Counted from the first letter of the stretch, positions 8,997 to 20,400 are shown. The stretch is DNA of 64,000 bases from JADFNB01 sp036397455 (GCA_036397455.1 DASWIX010000043.1:7153-71152); one strand, 5' to 3'. Translations and numbers: made by a program. Notes: generated by a model not told the origin, from the letters alone.

Positions 8997-10412
8997 ATGT
9001 CTGGATCGGGTCATGATGTCCTGCCCCGTTGCCGAATGACGCGGGCCGGTACAAGCTACGGAATGTCCCCTTGGCTTCCACCTCGGTTACGCGCACCGGC
9101 GGTGAACGGCGCCCGCCCCATCCGGGCTTCCACATGGTACGGCGCCGTGGTGCATCTGATACTCGCTGCGGCGGTGATGACATTCGCCTCCGGCGATCGG
9201 CTTGCCGCTCAGGAGGGGGTGACGGTTACGCCGACGGTGTTTCGCCGGTTTGGCGACCGGGTCGTCCGCATTCAGGTGGTGGAGGCGGCTTCGGCGGCCA
9301 AAGTATCCGTGGGGTCGGGGTTCTTCATTGACGACGAGGGGCGCCTGGTCACCAACTACCACGTCATCGCCGAATTGGTGCACGATGCCGCGCGCTACCG
9401 GGCGGAGCTTGGCGAAGGAACGACGCCCGGCGATACGGTCACGATTCTCGCCATCGACGTGGTGCATGATCTCGCCATCCTGCAGGCCGCGCGCCGGCCG
9501 CGGCCGCACTTTACGCTCGGTCCGACGCCGGTGCACCAGGGGGACCGCTTGTATTCCCTCGGACACCCGCACGATCTCGGATTGAGCATCGTCGAGGGCA
9601 CGTACAACGGTCTGCTGAGTCACACGCTTTACCCCAAGCTCCATTTTACCGGTTCCCTCAATCCCGGGATGAGCGGTGGTCCGACCATCACGTCGGCCGG
9701 ACACGTGGTCGGCATCAACGTCTCCACCGCCGGGAACCAGGTGAGCTTTCTCGTTCCGGTGGATCGTGCCATCGCGCTCGCGGCGACGACCGCGGGTCCG
9801 GAGTATCAGATGCCGTCCCGGTTGCTGGAGGACGTGGGCAGCCAGATTCACGCGTATCAAGACGTCTATCTCGAGGACCTGTTCCGCGATACCACCAAGA
9901 TGGTCGACCTCGGCCCGTTTCGCGTCCCGACCGAGCCGGCAGCCTTCTTCCGTTGTTGGGGGGACGTCCCCGACGGTCGTGACCTGCCGTACGAACGCGC
10001 GCAGCACCGTTGCTCCACCGACGACGAGGTTTACATCGCGCATGATCAGCAATCCGGTGTGGTCGACCTGACGCATGAGTTGATTACGACCACGTCCCTC
10101 AATGCCTCGCGTTTCTACCGGCTCTATGGCAGCATCTTCCAGATCGACAATACGCCTCCCGGCCGCGAGGAGCACGTGACGACCTGGCGCTGCAGCACCC
10201 GCAACATCCTGAACGCCATCACGCCGCTCCGGACGGTGCTTTGCCTCCGCGCGTACGTGAAGCTCGAGGGGCTGTATGACGGGGTCGTCAAGGTGGCGGT
10301 CCTCGGTCGCCGCGATGCCGGACTGGTATCAACGTTGGAACTGTCCGGTGTCAGCTTCGAGAATATCGAGCGGCTTGCGGCGCGTTTCCTGGAGCAGTTC
10401 GCGTGGCGTTGA
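8997..10412 (+). CDS. Trypsin-like serine protease, exported or membrane-anchored
   Basis: The protein (471 residues from the first possible start; a start at one of the internal Met codons before residue 60 is likely) has a hydrophobic segment ending LAAQ, then a chymotrypsin-fold domain. TNYHVI supplies the His, HDLAIL the Asp and NPGMSGGP the Ser nucleophile, as in HtrA-like S1C proteases. No PDZ domain is visible after it; the C-terminal 200 residues are unlike known families. Its end overlaps the FHA gene by ten bases, which indicates an operon. Protein quality control or signal-triggered cleavage are possible roles. Confidence 0.85.
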   Translation: MSGSGHDVLPRCRMTRAGTSYGMSPWLPPRLRAPAVNGARPIRASTWYGAVVHLILAAAVMTFASGDRLAAQEGVTVTPTVFRRFGDRVVRIQVVEAASAAKVSVGSGFFIDDEGRLVTNYHVIAELVHDAARYRAELGEGTTPGDTVTILAIDVVHDLAILQAARRPRPHFTLGPTPVHQGDRLYSLGHPHDLGLSIVEGTYNGLLSHTLYPKLHFTGSLNPGMSGGPTITSAGHVVGINVSTAGNQVSFLVPVDRAIALAATTAGPEYQMPSRLLEDVGSQIHAYQDVYLEDLFRDTTKMVDLGPFRVPTEPAAFFRCWGDVPDGRDLPYERAQHRCSTDDEVYIAHDQQSGVVDLTHELITTTSLNASRFYRLYGSIFQIDNTPPGREEHVTTWRCSTRNILNAITPLRTVLCLRAYVKLEGLYDGVVKVAVLGRRDAGLVSTLELSGVSFENIERLAARFLEQFAWR

Positions 10413-11380
10413 TGCTCGAGGTGCTCGACCAGCGCACCGGCGAGGTACGGCAGCGCTATCGGCTGGAAGGCGGACCGATCACGTTGGGGCGTGGTTACGA
10501 CAATGACGTGGTGCTCGATGATCCGTATGTCGACGCACACCATGCCCGTATCGGGTTCGATGAAACCGGGGCCGCGACGATTGAGGATCTCGGGAGTGTG
10601 AATGCCCTGATCGGTCCCGGCGCCACGCGTCGCGTGCGTGTGCCGGCGCGTGCGGGGACGGTGGTACGGATTGGGCGGACACTGGTGCGGTTCCAGGACA
10701 CGGAAGCGGCCTTGCCGGCCGCGCTGCCCGACACGCCGTTGCTGCTCGGGCGGACGCCTGGGGCGCGTTGGCTCGGGACGTGGTGGGGGCAGCTTGGTGT
10801 CGCGGCCATTGCCACCGTTGCCGTGGCGTGGTCCGCCTGGCTCGGGACCTACAGCACCTCGAGCGCCGCCGAGGCGGTTGGTCTGGCTGTGAGCTTCCTC
10901 ATCGCGGCGGTGCTGTGGGCCGGGACCTGGGCGGTCGCGAGCCGCGTGGTGGTGCATCGCTTCCGCTTTCCAGCCCACCTGGCCGTGGCGTCCGCCGTCG
11001 TGCTGGCGGGCCTCGGCTACAGCGTCGCGAGTGGATGGGTGGCGTTCCTGTTTCCCGACCATGGGCTCGGCCGTCCGGTCGAGTTGATCGTCGGGTTGCT
11101 CTTCGTGGCGATACCGGTCGCGATGCACCTGTCGCTGGCGTCCAGCCTGACACGGCGGCGTCGATGGACGGCCGCATTCGTCACGAGCGGTATGGTTCTG
11201 GTGATCGGGGCCGTGCTCACGCTGGCGGAAGACGATTCGTTTACCGACTCAGCGACATTTGCGGGTGAACTCAAACCGGTTCCCACCGCGCTGCTGCCGA
11301 CGTCAACGGCCGAGGAGTTTGGTGTGGTCGCTACGGACCTCAAACGGGAAGTGGACGAGCTGGCTGCCGCCCGGGAGTGA
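10403..11380 (+). CDS. FHA-domain membrane protein
   Basis: Residues 1-95 form a forkhead-associated domain: LGRGYDNDVVLDD with the phosphothreonine-binding Arg/Ser-type loop, then DAHHARIGF and the terminal VRIGRTLVRF. About six hydrophobic helices follow between residues 120 and 275 (for example GVAAIATVAVAWSAWLG and LAVASAVVLAGLGY), then a short charged tail. The domain would recognise phosphorylated threonine at the cytoplasmic face. It is translationally coupled to the protease gene upstream and lies next to a Ser/Thr kinase, which is its natural partner. The function of the membrane part is unknown. Confidence 0.88.
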   Translation: MALMLEVLDQRTGEVRQRYRLEGGPITLGRGYDNDVVLDDPYVDAHHARIGFDETGAATIEDLGSVNALIGPGATRRVRVPARAGTVVRIGRTLVRFQDTEAALPAALPDTPLLLGRTPGARWLGTWWGQLGVAAIATVAVAWSAWLGTYSTSSAAEAVGLAVSFLIAAVLWAGTWAVASRVVVHRFRFPAHLAVASAVVLAGLGYSVASGWVAFLFPDHGLGRPVELIVGLLFVAIPVAMHLSLASSLTRRRRWTAAFVTSGMVLVIGAVLTLAEDDSFTDSATFAGELKPVPTALLPTSTAEEFGVVATDLKREVDELAAARE

Positions 11381-11481
11381 CCGTCGTTCGTCGGGATCAT
11401 GTGAACCGATCCGCAGGGCACATGGCTCGCGGGCCTCCCGATCACTGCCCTCGCGCGGATCGATTATCTTCCCTGCCTCCA

Positions 11482-13251
11482 ATGCCTGCCACCGATCCCG
11501 ACACGACCAAGAAACCGAAAGTCTCGGGCGCGAGTCTGCGACACGCGTTTCAAGAGATCATCTGGCCCCGCCGCAAGCTCATTGCGGTCGGGCTGGTGCT
11601 GATCCTCGTCAACCGGCTGAGCGGACTCGCCCTGCCCGCGTCCATTCGGTACATCATCGACAACGTGCTTGCGGGTGGCGACATGGCGACGTTGTTCCGC
11701 TGGCTTGGCCTGGTGGCGGGCGCGGTGACGATTCAGGCGATCACTTCGTACGGGTTGACGATGATGCTCAGCGTCGAGGCGCAGCATCTGATCGCCAACC
11801 TGCGGGCGCAGGTCCAGAAGCACGTTCTGCAACTTCCGATCCGCGTATTCGATAATCGCAAGACCGGCGAGCTCGTGACCCGGATCATGGACGATGTCGA
11901 GGGCGTCCGGAATCTCGTCGGGACCGGATTGGTCCAGCTCGTTGGCGGTACGATCACCGCGGTCGTGGCGTTGATCTTCCTCATCCGCATCGATCCGATC
12001 ATGACCCTGCTCGCCTTGGGACCACTCGGGGCTTTTGGCGTGGTGTCCACGAAGGCGTTTCAGACGCTTCGTCCGGCGTTTCGCGAGCGGGGGGCGATCC
12101 GCGCGGACGTGACCGGCCGCCTGACCGAGGCCATTGGCGGCATCCGGGTCATCAAGGGGTTTCACGCGGTCGAGAGAGAAGCCGTGGTGTTCGAGGCCGG
12201 GGTGATGCGGATTCTCGAAAACGTGAGAACGACCCTGAGGGCATCGAGCGGCGTGACGAGTCTCGGCACGTTTCTCCTCGGGCTCGCGAGCGTCTTGGTG
12301 TTGGGTCAGGGCGGCCGGCTCATTCTGCAAGGCAGCCTGACGGTCGGTGAGCTGTTTTCGTTTACGCTCTTCCTTGGGTTTCTGATTGCGCCGGTATTGC
12401 AGATGGCGAACATCGGCACGCAGATGACGGAGGCGTTCGCGGGACTCGACCGCACGGCGGAACTGCTTTCGTGGCCGAGGGAAGACGACGACCCCAGGCG
12501 CACGGGCATCATGCCGCCGATCCGGGGCGACGTGCGCTTCGAGGATGTGTACTTCCGGTATGACGAAGACAAGCCCGTGCTGCAGGGTGTCACGTTCGAC
12601 GCACCGGCCGGAACGGTCATCGCGCTGGTCGGAAGCTCGGGTTCGGGCAAGACGACGCTGGCGGGTCTTGCGGCGACGTTCCTCGAACCCGATTCAGGCC
12701 GAGTGCTGATTGACGGGATTGATCTCCGGGGAGTGAAGCTGGCCAGCTATCGGGCGCAACTCGGGCTCGTGCTGCAGGACGATTTTCTGTTCGACGGGTC
12801 GATTCGTGAAAACCTGTTGTTCGCCCGCGCGGACGCGACCGCCGTCGAGGTTGCGCAAGCGGCCGACCAGGCGTACGTGATGGAATTCACCAACCGATTC
12901 CCCGATGGGTTGGACACCATCATCGGTGAGCGGGGCGTCAAGCTTTCGGGCGGGCAACGTCAGCGAGTGACGATCGCACGCGCGCTTCTCACCAATCCAC
13001 GCATTCTGCTGCTCGACGAGGCCACGTCGAGCCTTGACAGCGAGAGCGAAACACTTATCCAGAAGAGCCTGCAAGCCCTCTTCGAGGGCCGCACCACGTT
13101 CGTGATCGCGCACCGCCTCTCCACGATTCGGCGCGCGGATCTCATTCTGGTAATCGAAAGCGGGCGGATCGTCGAACGCGGACGACACGACGAGTTGATC
13201 GCGAAAGAAGGCCGCTACCACCAGCTCTACACGTTGCAGGCGCGGATCTAG
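11482..13251 (+). CDS. ABC transporter, fused permease/ATPase (MsbA/LmrA-like exporter)
   Basis: From the ATG at 11482 the product has 589 residues. The N-terminal 320 residues form six transmembrane helices of an exporter half-transporter. The ATPase part has Walker A GSSGSGKTT, Q-loop QDDFLFDGSI, signature LSGGQRQR, Walker B ILLLDEATSSLD and the H-loop in IAHRLST. It would dimerise to export a lipid or hydrophobic compound. The frame extends upstream of the chosen start, but that part has no coding character. It sits alone 101 bases after the FHA gene. The exported substrate cannot be inferred. Confidence 0.93.
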   Translation: MPATDPDTTKKPKVSGASLRHAFQEIIWPRRKLIAVGLVLILVNRLSGLALPASIRYIIDNVLAGGDMATLFRWLGLVAGAVTIQAITSYGLTMMLSVEAQHLIANLRAQVQKHVLQLPIRVFDNRKTGELVTRIMDDVEGVRNLVGTGLVQLVGGTITAVVALIFLIRIDPIMTLLALGPLGAFGVVSTKAFQTLRPAFRERGAIRADVTGRLTEAIGGIRVIKGFHAVEREAVVFEAGVMRILENVRTTLRASSGVTSLGTFLLGLASVLVLGQGGRLILQGSLTVGELFSFTLFLGFLIAPVLQMANIGTQMTEAFAGLDRTAELLSWPREDDDPRRTGIMPPIRGDVRFEDVYFRYDEDKPVLQGVTFDAPAGTVIALVGSSGSGKTTLAGLAATFLEPDSGRVLIDGIDLRGVKLASYRAQLGLVLQDDFLFDGSIRENLLFARADATAVEVAQAADQAYVMEFTNRFPDGLDTIIGERGVKLSGGQRQRVTIARALLTNPRILLLDEATSSLDSESETLIQKSLQALFEGRTTFVIAHRLSTIRRADLILVIESGRIVERGRHDELIAKEGRYHQLYTLQARI

Positions 13252-13389
13252 CACCCCTCCTCCGCCTCCTCTCTCTGGCATTAACCCCGACGCGGCTGAG
13301 ACTCCCCGCACGCGGAGTCGGGCCGACTCATCCCTTTGCCGTGAGCCTCTGGGACTGCCACGCCGAACTCGCCAAACGCCCGGCCGGCG

Positions 13390-13615
13390 CATGGGCAGTC
13401 CCGCCCTGAAGGGCGGGCTCGGCCAAGCACGGCGTGCTGAAGCACGATACCGCATGCTGAAGCACGATGCCGCATGCCGACGCCAATGGCGCCCGCGTCC
13501 TTCAGGACCCATCTCTCGGCCGAGCCCGGGCTCTCAGCCCGGGACTGCCACGATGGACAGTCCCGCCCTGAAGGGCGGGCTCGGCCAAGCACGGGGTGCT
13601 GAAGCACGATGCCGC
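13390..13615. repeat. Direct repeat pair containing a palindrome
   Basis: The stretch beginning CAGTCCCGCCCTGAAGGGCG occurs at about 13396 and again at about 13557, about 160 bases apart. Each copy continues through GGCTCGGCCAAGCACGG and GTGCTGAAGCACGATGCC. Inside are hairpins (CCCGCCCTgaAGGGCGGG and GTGCTgaaGCAC-type). Between the copies lies a related inverted unit (CCGAGCCCGGGCTCTCAGCC). The GGCTCGGCC core recurs near 30.1, 30.6 and 33.1 kb, so this belongs to a dispersed family in this genome. The 13252-13668 interval holds no credible gene. Confidence 0.75.
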
Positions 13616-13668
13616 ATGCCGACGCCGATGCCGCGCGCGTCCTTCTGCCGCGTCCTCCGCCTCGACGT

Positions 13669-16600
13669 CTAGCTTCCATTACAGAGTCCGCCCGCCCCGT
13701 TCGCGATCGGCGCGGTCGCCCACGGCGTGAAGATGCTCGGATCGAACCCGAACGGATCGCCCTGCGGTCCCGCCGCACTGCCCCACCAGTTGCAGGTGAG
13801 CGTGCCGGGCGCCAGGAAGCTGCCTTCCGCGAACGGGAACGTGTATCCCGTGATGTCGTTGTTGAAGATGGTCGAACCCGGTACAGAAAGTGATCCGCTG
13901 ATCGCGGTGACGGCACCGGACACCACGTTGTCGGTCGCGATGATGGTTCCGAAGAGGGCGAGACCAAGCTCGGTCCCTGCGTTCACAATATTCCTCGTTA
14001 CCTCTACGACGCCACTGGAACTCAATACGCGGATCGCGCCTTGCGTGAACGGGGCGGGTCCCGGAACCCCGAGCACCGAAATCGTGTTGTCACGAATCGT
14101 GGTGAGCGTGTTGCCTGCCCCCATGAGGGCGAAGATGCCACGGGAGGCTGGCCCCGTCGGATCCACGACGATCGTGTTGCCGATCACCTCGCCGTCGATG
14201 CCGTCGATGCGGATGCAGTTTACGGGACAGCGCTGCGAAATCGTGTTGTCGTTGACCCGGCCCGATGCTCCGCTCTGGTATTGCACGGCACCCCAACTCG
14301 AAGGCCCGGAAAAGACATTGTCGATCACGTCGGTCCGCGCGAAAGCGCCGGCGCCGAACACGCCCAGGAGCCCTCCGGACACGAAGCTGAACGTGGAATT
14401 CCGTACCAGCACCAGCGATCCCGGTACGGTGGAGTTGCCCGAGAAGATCGCGGAGGTGCTGCCCACGATGAACGTGGAATTATCGACCACCACCTGATCG
14501 TAGTTTCCCGAAGCATCGATGGTGGAAAAGCTCCCGCCCCGAAAGCTCAGTCCGCGGAACTCGACCGTACCGGATGCGATGGACCGCACGAAGAAGGCGC
14601 GCGTCGCCCCGGTGGCGTCGATGTCGGGGGTGCCGGCGTCGGCGCTGCGGAACAGGACCGGCTTGTTCACCGTGAGATCGCGTACGACGTGACTCCCCGC
14701 GCCGCTGGCGAACTGGACCACGCCGCCGGGTTGGACGAGGATCATGGCCTCAACGGCGCTTGCCACGATTCCCGGCGCGCTGCAGAACGTGCTGAGCGAG
14801 ACCGTGACGACCGGGAAGGCGTCCGGTGTGCCACCGCAGGTGATCGAACTCGGGTCATTCAGCGTGATCGTGACATCCGGGCTCGTGCCGGCCGTCCCAA
14901 GAACCACCGTGCTCCCCGACCACTGCCCGAACAGATCGACGCCGGTGAGGCGCAGCGACAGGTCGGGTGGCAGGTTGACGGTGGTGCCGGTGGTCGACAC
15001 GAATTGCTGAAACTCTCCGAATCCCGGGAGCGTCCACTTCACCGTGCAGAACGTCGGGTTGCCGGTGCGGTCCAGGCACCTGACCGTCGGAGTGAATTGT
15101 TCGCTGAGCACGATGACGAACGACCCGGCCCCTCCCGCCGGTCCGTTCACGTCGATGGCCCCGGCGTTCCCCAGCGGCCCGAAGGCGTTGATGTGGAGGT
15201 CCTGATCCGGAACCACGGGCAGCGTCCGACCGCCGAGCGGGACGTTTTCGTAGACCACCTGGCCCAGGCCCGCGATGGTCCCGCGGACCACGCACTCTGA
15301 CGGGTTCCCAACCCCGTCGACGCACGCGATCGTGGCATTGAAGGGGTCGCCCAAATCGATCACGACTTCGGGTGTGGCGCCCGGTGCTCCATTAATGATG
15401 GTCGAACCGAATACGGTCCCATCGGTTCCGACGGCCTCGATGAGCACATCCACGTTGGGCGGCGAATTGAGCGTCTTGCCTTCGGGCGGAAGGAAATCGT
15501 GCGCCGTCCATGTGGGCGTCGTCGGATTGAGCACGTTGCCCTGGACCGAGCAGCCGGTGGGCGTGCCCCCAAAGACGCAGCGGACGAGCGGCATGAACGG
15601 GTCCATGGTGACGTCGATGTTCCACCACGAGAAATGGCTGACCACGGCGCGCAGCGCGAGGCCGCTGGCCGACGCAGTTGATTGCACCACGACGCCGCTA
15701 CCCTCTTCCACCCACAGGCCGGTTGCCTCATCGAGCGACCACAGCGGCAGTACGTCGCCGAGGGCGGCGCCGCCGGTGTAGATAGGGATCTCGATGGTCG
15801 CGGTTTTCCCCAGCGCGAGATCGAGTTCATCGCCGCCCTGCGTGACCACGAATTCCGCGACGCCGAAGCTCATCAGGTCGGCTGGGGTCCCGTCCGACTG
15901 CACGGCGCTGAAGCCGCCTGGGAACCCGCCGGCGTCCGGCTGGCTGACGTCGACCGGCGTGAGCGTGATCTCGACCGTGCCGCTGACCGGATTGCCGTCG
16001 CCATCGACCAGGGCGTCCGGCGGTAGCTCCAGCGTCACGCCGTCGTCACCGGTCACGGCCGCACCGGCTTCCACCGCGGCGACCGCCGCCGGCGCGGCAC
16101 GCGGTTGCATGACCGCCTCGAAGAATCCCTCGGTCGCGTCCCCGGGAATCTCCACTTCCAGGAACTGTTCCACGTATCCACTACGCGTAAGCTGGAGGAG
16201 GACCGAGATCCCTGTCCCGACATCGGCCAGCGTGACCTTCCCATCTCCGTCGGTCGTGCCGCTCGGTGTCCCATCGACGACACGCACGCTCACGCCCGCC
16301 AAGGGCGCGCCTGATGTCTCCCTCACCTGGCCAAGGAGGTCGGCCTGCCCGACCGGAGCGGGTGGTGGGGTGATGGAAACCACCTCGGTTGTTGCGTCTT
16401 GGACGCCTTCCGCGGTCGTCACCACCAGCATCACGGCGTAGTCGCCGGCTGCCGTGTAGACGTGCGCAACCTGCGCGCCCCCTCCACGGCCGCCGTCCCC
16501 GAAGTCCCACGCGTACGTCAGACCGGCACCGAGCGGATCGTCGGATGCGGCAGCGTCGAAGGTCGTCGCGCTCCTGGCTTGCAGCGATCCACCCACGGCG

Positions 16601-17169
16601 AACCGTGCGGTCGGCACCACCACGGCACCTGCTTCGATCCGGAACTTGATGGGCAGCGTGCTGCCGTCCTTCAGCGGCACGAAGTCGTCGCTGTTGACTG
16701 TCTTGAGCCCTTTGCCGTTCGCGCCCAACAGGACGTCCGCGAAGCCGAGTCGCACGCCCGCCGCGATCACGGTGACCCGGTACGCTTTTGTCAGGTCGAG
16801 CGCGAACGCCCCTGTGTGCCAGTTCACGATGTAGTGGTCGTCGGCGACCCGAACCGTTTCCGAGCTGTTGCCGGCCTCGGTGGTGAAGCGCGCCACCAGC
16901 GGTGTGCCGCTCGCGCATGCGTCACCATCGAGGACGCAGATCTGCACCACCGGTTCCAGCGTGCCGTCGAATGCGCCGCTCGTCGTGGGATGGGGCGCCA
17001 TCGGCGGCAGCCAGAAGAAATGGGCGTTGCCGCCGCGCGTCGCATCCGAAATGGCGAGGCTCGGGCCGCCACCATCGGGTTGGTTGGGGGAAATGAGATC
17101 GTCGGCGCAGCTTGTGACGATGAGGGCGAGGGCGGCGACCGCCGCAAGGAACGGGGCAATGCGCTTCAC
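13669..17169 (-). CDS. Large PKD-domain and parallel beta-helix lipoprotein
   Basis: The 1166-residue protein starts at GTG 17169 with GGAG upstream. It has a lipoprotein signal (LALIVTSC, Cys at residue 21). A PKD domain lies near residues 205-270 (YAWDFGDGG), followed by a carboxypeptidase-regulatory-like fold (VRETSGAPLAGVSVRVVDG). Next is a ZU5/GAIN-like stretch around residues 360-520 (LELPPDALVDGDGNPVSG; SHFSWWNID) and several Cys-containing beta domains. The C-terminal 300 residues are a right-handed beta-helix (repeated NNTIS/VIDNVFSGPS-type units). It is expected on the outer surface as an adhesin, carbohydrate-binding or matrix protein. The domain mix is family-like; ligand unknown. 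Confidence 0.8.
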   Translation of the reverse strand: MKRIAPFLAAVAALALIVTSCADDLISPNQPDGGGPSLAISDATRGGNAHFFWLPPMAPHPTTSGAFDGTLEPVVQICVLDGDACASGTPLVARFTTEAGNSSETVRVADDHYIVNWHTGAFALDLTKAYRVTVIAAGVRLGFADVLLGANGKGLKTVNSDDFVPLKDGSTLPIKFRIEAGAVVVPTARFAVGGSLQARSATTFDAAASDDPLGAGLTYAWDFGDGGRGGGAQVAHVYTAAGDYAVMLVVTTAEGVQDATTEVVSITPPPAPVGQADLLGQVRETSGAPLAGVSVRVVDGTPSGTTDGDGKVTLADVGTGISVLLQLTRSGYVEQFLEVEIPGDATEGFFEAVMQPRAAPAAVAAVEAGAAVTGDDGVTLELPPDALVDGDGNPVSGTVEITLTPVDVSQPDAGGFPGGFSAVQSDGTPADLMSFGVAEFVVTQGGDELDLALGKTATIEIPIYTGGAALGDVLPLWSLDEATGLWVEEGSGVVVQSTASASGLALRAVVSHFSWWNIDVTMDPFMPLVRCVFGGTPTGCSVQGNVLNPTTPTWTAHDFLPPEGKTLNSPPNVDVLIEAVGTDGTVFGSTIINGAPGATPEVVIDLGDPFNATIACVDGVGNPSECVVRGTIAGLGQVVYENVPLGGRTLPVVPDQDLHINAFGPLGNAGAIDVNGPAGGAGSFVIVLSEQFTPTVRCLDRTGNPTFCTVKWTLPGFGEFQQFVSTTGTTVNLPPDLSLRLTGVDLFGQWSGSTVVLGTAGTSPDVTITLNDPSSITCGGTPDAFPVVTVSLSTFCSAPGIVASAVEAMILVQPGGVVQFASGAGSHVVRDLTVNKPVLFRSADAGTPDIDATGATRAFFVRSIASGTVEFRGLSFRGGSFSTIDASGNYDQVVVDNSTFIVGSTSAIFSGNSTVPGSLVLVRNSTFSFVSGGLLGVFGAGAFARTDVIDNVFSGPSSWGAVQYQSGASGRVNDNTISQRCPVNCIRIDGIDGEVIGNTIVVDPTGPASRGIFALMGAGNTLTTIRDNTISVLGVPGPAPFTQGAIRVLSSSGVVEVTRNIVNAGTELGLALFGTIIATDNVVSGAVTAISGSLSVPGSTIFNNDITGYTFPFAEGSFLAPGTLTCNWWGSAAGPQGDPFGFDPSIFTPWATAPIANGAGGLCNGS

Positions 17170-17436
17170 CGTGGTGCTCCTGCAAAGAGGCCGAGCGGAT
17201 TTGCCGCAAGGAGCGTTCCCACAAGCGTGACGCCGATCACAACCGCTCGGGATCGGTCAAGTGCGGTGTGGACAAAGAGTTGCGCCGCGCTCCGATTACC
17301 GGAATCGAACGCGAACTCAGCGGGTCAGCGAAACAGATGTTGGATCGTGGCCACTTCCAGTTGCGAGGGATCCTCACACAGCACGCCCGCTATAGCCATG
17401 CCAACCTGCGTCTGATCGGCTTGGCCGTGCCTGGCG

Positions 17437-20400
17437 TCATGTCCCGATGGCCGGACGCGTGAACCGCTCCCGCGCCAGCGCCTCCGGTGTCCCATCGACG
17501 GCGGTAAAGCCGCGCATCCGGAACCGGTAACGATACCCCCCATACGGCAGGGAGTACTTCCTTAACGGGAGTGCTCCCCAACTGTCGATCCCGCCGACGC
17601 CCATCTGCCGGTAGTCGACATTGATGTATACCTCCGGGCGCTCTACCAACTCGCTCGAGTGGGTTTGGGTCTTCTCGATACCGGGGTCCAGGTCCGCCAT
17701 CGTGTGGTGCAGTGCGCTCATGCTGAGCAGCGAGTCGCCCGCGAACAGGAGGCCGGTGCCCCGCCCGTCCGTCAGCGCCAGCCAGCGGACGTCCGTCTTG
17801 TTCCCGCTCTCTTGCGGGCGAACGTAGGGGAAGTACTGCTCGCGCACCGTTCCCCCGTAGCGGCCGACCAGCGCGGAGGTGTTCCGGTCCCAGTACGACT
17901 CGTGCGGTCCGCGTCCATACCATTCGACGTGTGAGAACGCGGTCGGGACCACGAGCTTCATGCCGAACCTGAACAGGTCGGGAACGGAGTCTCGGCCGAC
18001 CGGCGCGAATCGATCGTCGACGATCACGTCACCTGACCCGAGCACCGTGTACACCGTGGTGTAGCGGGCCGATACGGTCGGCAAGAACGAGCGCACGGTG
18101 ACCGTGACCATGCCGTCCGACGGTCCGCGCACGTCCACGCCCTCGAGTTCGGCGTGCGCCGCCGGGTCGAGCCACACACGGAGCTTCCGTTGCAGGCCGG
18201 CGCCGAAATCGTTGTCGACCGGTGGACGCCAGAAGTTGGGAACGAGGCCCTGCTGAATCATCTCCTGACCGCGATAGTTGTACGACGTGAGCGTTCCGCT
18301 CGTCCGGTCGAACCGGACGGCAAAGTGGCCCCCGCTGACCACGACCGTGTCACCGCGGCGGTCGAGCGAGAGGCGACCGAGCGTGCGCGGATCCACCGCG
18401 GTCGCTGCCAGGCTGAACGGCAGGCGGAACTGCTCGAAGGCGATCTCGTGACCGGCAGGGACGAGATCGCGCGCCCGCGTCTGCCGGAAACTCACATTGA
18501 GGTAGTACTCCACGCCCGCAGCGGGCGTGACCGATCGAAACGGCACCGTCACGCGCATCCGCTCTCGCGGGTCGAGCCGAAGACTCTGCGCCACGACGCC
18601 AGAGTCGACCGGCACACCGTCCGCGAGAACGGTCCAGGACATGCGCACGTCGTCCAGTCGTCTGAAGTCGTAGGCGTTGGTCACCTCCAGCGTCCCGGTC
18701 GCCAGATCTACCGCCGCGACCCGCACGTACTGGTAGACGCGCTTCACCTCGTACGCCGAAGGATGGGGGATCCGATCGGGATGCACGATGCCGTTGATGT
18801 TGAAGTTCCCATCGCTTGGCGTTCCGGGTGGACCGAAATCGCCGCCGTACGCCCAGATGAGCTGTCCTGTGGCATTCCGCGTGCGGATACCCTGGTCCAC
18901 CCAATCCCAGATGAACCCACCCTGCAGGTTGGGATACCGCTCGATGATTGCCCAATAGTCGGCAAAGTTGCCGAGGCTGTTGCCCATGGCGTGCGCGTAT
19001 TCGCACATGATGAGCGGGCGGTCGTGATACGTCTCGGCGTATTCGCTCAGGTGCCGTAGCCCGGGGTACATCGGGACGTAGATGTCCGTGTTCCACTCGA
19101 GTCCCGCCCGCTCGTATTGCACGGGGCGGGTCGCGTCGCGCGCTTTGATCCAGCGGTAGGTCGTGTAGAAGTTGATGCCGTTGCCCGCCTCGTTTCCCAT
19201 CGACCAGATGATCACCGACGGGTGATTCTTGTCGCGCTCGACCATGCGGATCGCGCGATCGAGATGGGCCGCCTCCCACGCCGGGTTGTTGCCCAGCGTC
19301 CGGTCAAGCCGGTAGCCCATTCCGTGCGACTCGATGTTCGCCTCGTCCACGATGTACAGGCCGTACTCGTCGGCGAGATCGTACCACAACGGATCATCGG
19401 GGTAATGCGACGTGCGAACCGCGTTGATGTTGAGCTGTTTCATCAGCGTGATGTCCAGCCGCATCGACGCCTCGGTGACGTAATGGCCGGTCAGCGGGTC
19501 GTGCTCGTGGCGGTTGACGCCCTTGATCGTAATCGGGACGCCGTTCACCTGGAGCAGGCCGTCGCGGATCTCCACATGCCGGAACCCGACCCGAATGGGA
19601 ACGACCTCAATCGTGCGGGCGTTCGCGTCCAGCAGGGTCACGAGTACCGTGTAGAGGTGAGGCGTCTCCGCGGTCCATCGCGCCGGCGCGCCAACGGTCG
19701 CCGCGAAGTCGAAATGACGGCGTGTCCCGGCGTCCGCCTGTACGCGCGGCACCGCGGCGACGTTCGGTAACACCGGCCCGCCGGCGGCGTCGAGCAGCTC
19801 CACCCGGAGCCGATGGACGGGCGCCTCGTGCCCGCCCCGGTTCTCGACTTCCACCGTGACTTCCAGGTTCCCGTTCACCAACGCGGAGTCGAGATCCGCC
19901 ACGACGCCAACGTCGCGGACGTGCAGCGGCGGACGGGCAGAGAGGTACACATCCCGGTCGATGCCGCTCAAGCGCCAGAAATCCTGATCTTCGAGGTAGC
20001 TGCCGTCACTCCAGCGATAGACCTCGACCGCGAGCAGGTTCGATCCGGCATGGACGTCGTCCGTGACATCGAACTCCGCCGGTGTCTTGCTACCCTGACT
20101 GTAGCCCACGCGGCGTCCATTCACCCACAGGTACATGGCCGAGCGGACGGCGCCGAAATGGAGGAAGATGCGCCGTCCGTCCCAGGTGTCGGGGATCGTG
20201 AAGTGCGTGCGATAGGAGCCGACGGGATTGTAGTCGTGCTGGATGTGCGGCGGGTTGCGCTCGAAGGGATACGCGGAATTGAGATAGATCGGCACGCCAA
20301 ATCCGTACAACTCCCAATTCCCCGGGACCGGTAGCTCAGCCCATGCCCCGTCGTCGAACGACTCCTCGAAGAAATCCAACGGCCGGTCGGCGGGTTTCCG

